From a virus, in the IMG/VR virus record IMGVR_UViG_3300005530_000028, positions 1 through 61,075 of that record: DNA of 61,075 nucleotides, one strand, 5' to 3'. This document shows, piece by piece, positions 58,460-61,075 of the stretch. Below the pieces are notes generated by a model that searched no databases, was not told the origin of the DNA, and saw nothing but the letters and a program-made list of their open reading frames with translations. Positions within the stretch are counted from its first letter, which is position 1. Every line of letters starts with the position of its first letter. The translations under genes and the position numbers were made by a program.

Positions 58460-58573
58460 TTACCTACGAAGGGCACTGAACATGCCCCAGATAACCAGAA
58501 CGAGAAAAATTGCGATACCCACGGCCGGCATCGGGTTGCCATTCGTCCAGCTATCGAACGCGGCTTCACCCAT
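58460..58573 (-). CDS. Micro membrane protein, 37 aa, stop in motif
   Basis: ATG preceded by GGAGGTCACAC. MGEAAFDSWTNGNPMPAVGI precedes one transmembrane helix (AIFLVLVIWGMF), and the protein ends SALRR with the TAA in CGTAGGTAACACATG, directly coupled to the next micro-protein. First gene of the micro-protein cluster. Confidence 0.55.
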   Translation of the reverse strand: MGEAAFDSWTNGNPMPAVGIAIFLVLVIWGMFSALRR

Positions 58574-58628
58574 GTGTGACCTCCGTAGGGCGCGGCGGAG
58601 CCCGACAAGGGCGGAGCGCGCGTTGAAA

Positions 58629-58676
58629 ATCTAAAAATCCCCGTCGTGACTTGGGTAATGAGCCGGCCACGACGGG
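58629..58676 (-). terminator. Probable intrinsic terminator downstream of the GIY-YIG gene
   Basis: Read on the minus strand, CCCGTCGTG (58676-58668) and CACGACGGG (58648-58640) form a 9-bp stem with a 19-base loop, followed by GATTTTTAG. It separates the GIY-YIG gene (58735-59274) from the micro-protein cluster that follows in the same direction. Nothing else is seen in 58574-58734. Confidence 0.6.
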
Positions 58677-58734
58677 TTAGAGGGGGGTAGACACCTAGAA
58701 AGTGATCCAAAGATGGAACGCTATGCGGGGGATG

Positions 58735-59274
58735 TCAAGTAGCTCGGAGGTGTCCGTCTTCTAATTTCACCAAGGTAATCCCTATTTTGCGAAATCGCTG
58801 CAACTTCTTTTTAACTGCCTGAGGGGTTATACCTAATTCGATGGCTGCCTCAGCGTAGGACATGCGACCGCCGAAAGGCTTCATAATCATCGACTTTGCG
58901 GTATCAGAAATACCACCTAATCCCCTACGAGGTGCCGCAAATGATTGTAATGAATTGAGCAACAATGGACCTCGATCTTTTAGTCGGGTAATAGCTGCTC
59001 GTTCCAAACGATCTAGATCTTTTTGTTCTACTTCTACAAGAACTTGATAGGTCCAATCTTCAGGCCGTGTTCCAGCGATAGCATTGAGCAACACCTTGCT
59101 TTTGACCCCAATTTTTTCATTGAAAGCTGACCGCCATTCAAGCCATCGACGACGAAGATCCAGAGCCTGCCCAACGTAAAGCTGGCCAGTGGCTTGGTTT
59201 TTTAGTAGATAAATTCCAGAATTTCTGGGGGGCGATGATAAGGGGTACGTTGTCATACCCGGTATCTTATACAT
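58735..59274 (-). CDS. GIY-YIG endonuclease with C-terminal HTH
   Basis: 179 aa; ATG at 59256 (MTTYPLSS) is an alternative. N-terminus SGIYLLKNQATGQLYVG then DLRRRWLEWRSAFNEKIG carries the G-I-Y ... Y-V-G and Arg of the family. The C-terminus FGGRMSYAEAAIELGITPQA then VKKKLQRFRKIG is an HTH-type DNA-binding module. This is the architecture of homing endonucleases. The gene is clearly AT-richer than its surroundings, consistent with recent acquisition. ACGTACCCCT is repeated at 59241-59250 and 59280-59289 around its start on the opposite strand. Confidence 0.8.
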   Translation of the reverse strand: MYKIPGMTTYPLSSPPRNSGIYLLKNQATGQLYVGQALDLRRRWLEWRSAFNEKIGVKSKVLLNAIAGTRPEDWTYQVLVEVEQKDLDRLERAAITRLKDRGPLLLNSLQSFAAPRRGLGGISDTAKSMIMKPFGGRMSYAEAAIELGITPQAVKKKLQRFRKIGITLVKLEDGHLRAT

Positions 59275-59772
59275 GTAATAGGGGTACGTCTACTTTTTTC
59301 GAGGTCTACATTTCAACAGGGGATAACGCGACCCCCCGCCACCCCCCGCCTGTCCAGATAGCCCCCCGGCCTACCCCTAGAGGTAACTTGCCGGACGTTT
59401 AGCAGTGGGTGAGCATCGACCAAGCCCACCGCAAGGCGACAGGGGCAGGCGACGGGGCCAGCACGGCTCGTATGACAAGGCTCTCACCTAGCCCGAACCT
59501 ACATGGCTAATCGTGCTGTAGCGCGTCCCTAGCCCGGATAGCGCCGTATCGTGAGCGTAGCGTACCACCGCCCAGAGCAGGGACCCCACGGCGGGCTAGG
59601 ACCGAATACGGGGCATCATGACGCGAGCCTTAGGTCTGGCCGCGGCGCCCCGTCTTTCGCAACCTACCGCGAACCGAGCGCACGGCGCCACGGTCTCCCA
59701 GCAGAGCCAAGTCACGGTAGGTTCCGAAAGACCAGCGAACGAGGCGCGACAAGCGCCGAGGAGCGAACAAAC
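59275..59772. other. Non-coding control-like region with repeats
   Basis: About 500 bases between divergent genes without a convincing gene; open frames here have shadow-like composition. It holds a C-rich stretch (59330-59380), a motif copy (ACCCCTAGAGGTAAC, GGTAAC at 59382), CCTAGCCCG at 59487-59495 and 59528-59536 with its reverse complement CGGGCTAGG at 59592-59600, and a GGAGCG Shine-Dalgarno ahead of 59773. Candidates are an origin, packaging site or structured RNA. Confidence 0.5.
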
Positions 59773-59964
59773 ATGCCAACCTATCGCGTTTGTCCACCGG
59801 GCAAGGCGCGGGGCACTTTCAAGGCTCGCGTGAGTGCGGCCTATGGGATGCAGCCCGTCATTGCCGCGGCTATGATCGGCCGCAAGCCCTGCAAGATCGT
59901 TCCCGCGACGTGGATCTATCGCAGCTATCGCAAAGACGTGCTCGTGAAGAACCCGCAGAGGTAA
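59773..59964 (+). CDS. Basic small protein, 63 aa
   Basis: ATG preceded by GAGGAGCG. Strongly basic (PPGKARGTFKARVSAAYGMQ, ATWIYRSYRKDVLVKN), likely nucleic-acid or ribosome-associated, but no family is recognised. Ends PQR with the TAA in GCAGAGGTAAC (GGTAAC 59960-59965). A longer upstream frame exists but lacks support. Confidence 0.6.
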   Translation: MPTYRVCPPGKARGTFKARVSAAYGMQPVIAAAMIGRKPCKIVPATWIYRSYRKDVLVKNPQR

Positions 59965-59979
59965 CACAACGCTGCGGTG

Positions 59980-60019
59980 TGGACTAGGGAGCTAGTCCAG
60001 CCCGAAGCATTGTGCTTCG
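59980..60019 (+). promoter_or_regulatory. Two tandem hairpins in the leader of the 271-aa gene
   Basis: TGGACTA (59980-59986) pairs with TAGTCCA (59993-59999), loop 6; CGAAGCA (60003-60009) pairs with TGCTTCG (60013-60019), loop 3. They lie 22 bases before the ATG, followed by ACCTAGAAAGGAG. No T-run follows, so an mRNA-stabilising or regulatory leader is more likely than a terminator. Confidence 0.5.
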
Positions 60020-60041
60020 TCAGACCTAGAAAGGAGACTGT

Positions 60042-60857
60042 ATGTTGGATCAGACAAACGAACAGGTCGCTGCGGTTGCGACCTCTGGAGGTAACATCGA
60101 AGGCCAGATGACGCTGAAGCAGGTCATCGCGCGAGCCAAGGAGCTTGGCAAGCGTGAGGGCTTGGGCGACAACAGTCGGCCGGGCATGTTCCTGCTGTGC
60201 GTCGACGCTGCCAAGCGCCGCGCCATTGCGAAGTCCGATGTGCCCGTGATCTTCGAGGACTACTCGAAGTCAAGTGCAGCGGCTCGCGGTGTCGGCTGGA
60301 AGAAGCAGGACAGCGAGAAGCAGCAAGTCTCCAAGCTCGCGGTGGCCGTGCGCTTGGGCGAACTGCCCCACGTCGATGGCATGGCTTTGATGGAGAAGGT
60401 TGTTGCCTTCCAGAAAGCCGAACGCATCGCAATGGAGGGCAAGATGGATTACTCGCCATTCGATGGCATGGTTCGCGTTGCTCGCTATCAGATCGGCAGC
60501 CCCAGCGTCATGCTGAACGATGACGTGATCCAAGGCCTGCTCAAGAAGCCGGCCAAGGAACTGGCAGGCGAAGCCGACAGACTTGCAAAGGTAACACAGC
60601 AGATCGACAGCCTGCTGAACGCCAAGGAAGATCCAGTGAGCGACGAGAGCGTCGCGTCGCTGGTCAATGCTCGCAAGATCGTGCGGGCTCGCATCGACGA
60701 ACTCGGTGGCACGACGCGCGAGGTCGCCCGCCGCGAGAAGGAGAAGGCCATGCTGACCGAGCTGGTCACCATGGGCGCCGAAGCCAACGCCAAGCTGGCA
60801 GCTCGCGGCATCGTGGTCGAGCCCCAAACCTACGTCGACAACGATAGCAGCGAATAA
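60042..60857 (+). CDS. Hypothetical early phage protein, 271 aa
   Basis: ATG preceded by AAAGGAG. The first 22 residues are encoded across another copy of the start motif (ACCTCTGGAGGTAAC, GGTAAC at 60090), so a shorter product from the ATG that follows (MTLKQVIARAKELGK) is possible. Highly charged and helical, with RGVGWKKQDSEKQQVSKLAV, and a coiled-coil C-terminal third. No catalytic motif recognised. Possibly a DNA-organising early protein. Another GGTAAC lies in coding DNA at 60590. Confidence 0.6.
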   Translation: MLDQTNEQVAAVATSGGNIEGQMTLKQVIARAKELGKREGLGDNSRPGMFLLCVDAAKRRAIAKSDVPVIFEDYSKSSAAARGVGWKKQDSEKQQVSKLAVAVRLGELPHVDGMALMEKVVAFQKAERIAMEGKMDYSPFDGMVRVARYQIGSPSVMLNDDVIQGLLKKPAKELAGEADRLAKVTQQIDSLLNAKEDPVSDESVASLVNARKIVRARIDELGGTTREVARREKEKAMLTELVTMGAEANAKLAARGIVVEPQTYVDNDSSE

Positions 60858-60871
60858 ACGGCTGATACCTA

Positions 60872-60915
60872 CCTAAACGGCATGAAGATTAAAGCTAGGC
60901 TTCATGCTGTTTAGG
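60872..60915 (+). terminator. Strong 16-bp hairpin after the 271-aa gene
   Basis: CCTAAACGGCATGAAG (60872-60887) pairs with CTTCATGCTGTTTAGG (60900-60915): 15 Watson-Crick pairs and one G-U, 12-base loop. It lies 15 bases after the stop codon. There is no T-tract, so it may be a factor-dependent terminator or structured RNA. Confidence 0.55.
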
Positions 60916-60968
60916 ATAGGGTCTGCAATAAGGCAATACTGATTAGGTTCGGCAGTGGACTGAGTGAT

Positions 60969-61036
60969 AGTTCTTATATATATTATATTTATTAGTTATA
61001 GAATAGATTAGAATGATAAATTAAAAAAACAAGAGC
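60969..61036. other. AT-rich segment at the window end
   Basis: From about 60969 to 61036 the sequence is almost purely A/T (TATATATATTATATTTATTA and similar), in strong contrast to the GC-rich genome. It contains several TATAAT-like hexamers on both strands. It precedes the first gene if the ends join, so it may be an early promoter region, an origin, or a genome end. Confidence 0.55.
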
Positions 61037-61075
61037 TATTTGGCGAACGATCAACCCACGTGAATTGAGCTTACC

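Noticed and set aside
58453-58710. 85-aa minus-strand frame over the terminator and micro-protein genes
   Set aside because: It runs through a hairpin terminator and has no ribosome site, while the 37-aa frame has GGAGG and ends in the motif.
59620-59770. tRNA-like sequence with a GGTTCCGAA segment
   Set aside because: No matching acceptor, D and anticodon stems could be formed around it.
59618-59833. 71-codon plus-strand frame overlapping the 63-aa gene
   Set aside because: No ribosome site and low-complexity content; the 63-aa frame has GAGGAGCG and a motif stop.
1-61075. CRISPR array or Cas system because of the Cas4-like gene
   Set aside because: No regularly spaced direct repeats of CRISPR size were found; the exonuclease sits among replication genes and the dispersed motif has irregular spacing.

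Overview
The window looks like a complete or near-complete genome (61 kb, GC-rich) of a lytic, tailed double-stranded DNA phage with a short-tailed (podovirus-like) virion. It encodes terminase, portal, scaffold, capsid, connector proteins, a beta-helix tailspike and very large internal virion proteins. I see no tape measure, tail tube, sheath, integrase or tRNA gene. The GC-rich codon use and outer-membrane-style lysis lipoproteins suggest a Gram-negative host; the exact host cannot be read from the sequence. The two edges join in frame, which suggests a circularly presented genome.

Layout. 1-9.8 kb (+): densely packed small early genes, a MoxR/CobS-like ATPase with a CobT-like VWA/metallopeptidase partner, six related small proteins sharing a C-terminal module, a ribbon-helix-helix and an XRE-type regulator, and two Cys-rich CPF proteins. 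9.8-22.5 kb (+): replication and recombination genes: family A DNA polymerase, Cas4/RecB-like exonuclease, VRR-NUC-like nuclease, SNF2-type helicase, a Cys-containing protein with a long Pro/Ala tail, and a 1085-aa primase-helicase, then an HNH nuclease. 22.5-53.4 kb (-): late block, transcribed towards lower coordinates: portal, scaffold, capsid, connectors, tail fibre and tailspike, lysis region, tail hub-like protein, and internal virion proteins of 525, 1067 and 2087 aa. 53.4-55.5 kb (+): small and large terminase. 55.5-59.3 kb (-): small genes, several tiny membrane proteins and two GIY-YIG-type proteins. 59.3-61 kb: a non-coding control-like region, two + strand genes and an AT-rich end.

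The most striking feature is a dispersed palindrome of the form GTTACC-N6-GGTAAC. Four exact copies and many near copies lie in both coding and intergenic DNA. A half-relaxed version (ACC-N6-GGTAAC) sits directly in front of about 25 start codons on both strands. There the same bases supply the Shine-Dalgarno sequence (GGAGG), often the stop codon of the upstream gene (TAA), and then the start (ATG). Two promoter-like sequences also carry the motif, one of them upstream of the ribbon-helix-helix gene. I infer a genome-wide regulatory network comparable in logic to the start-associated sequences and stoperators known from some mycobacteriophages. The motif counts were made by eye.
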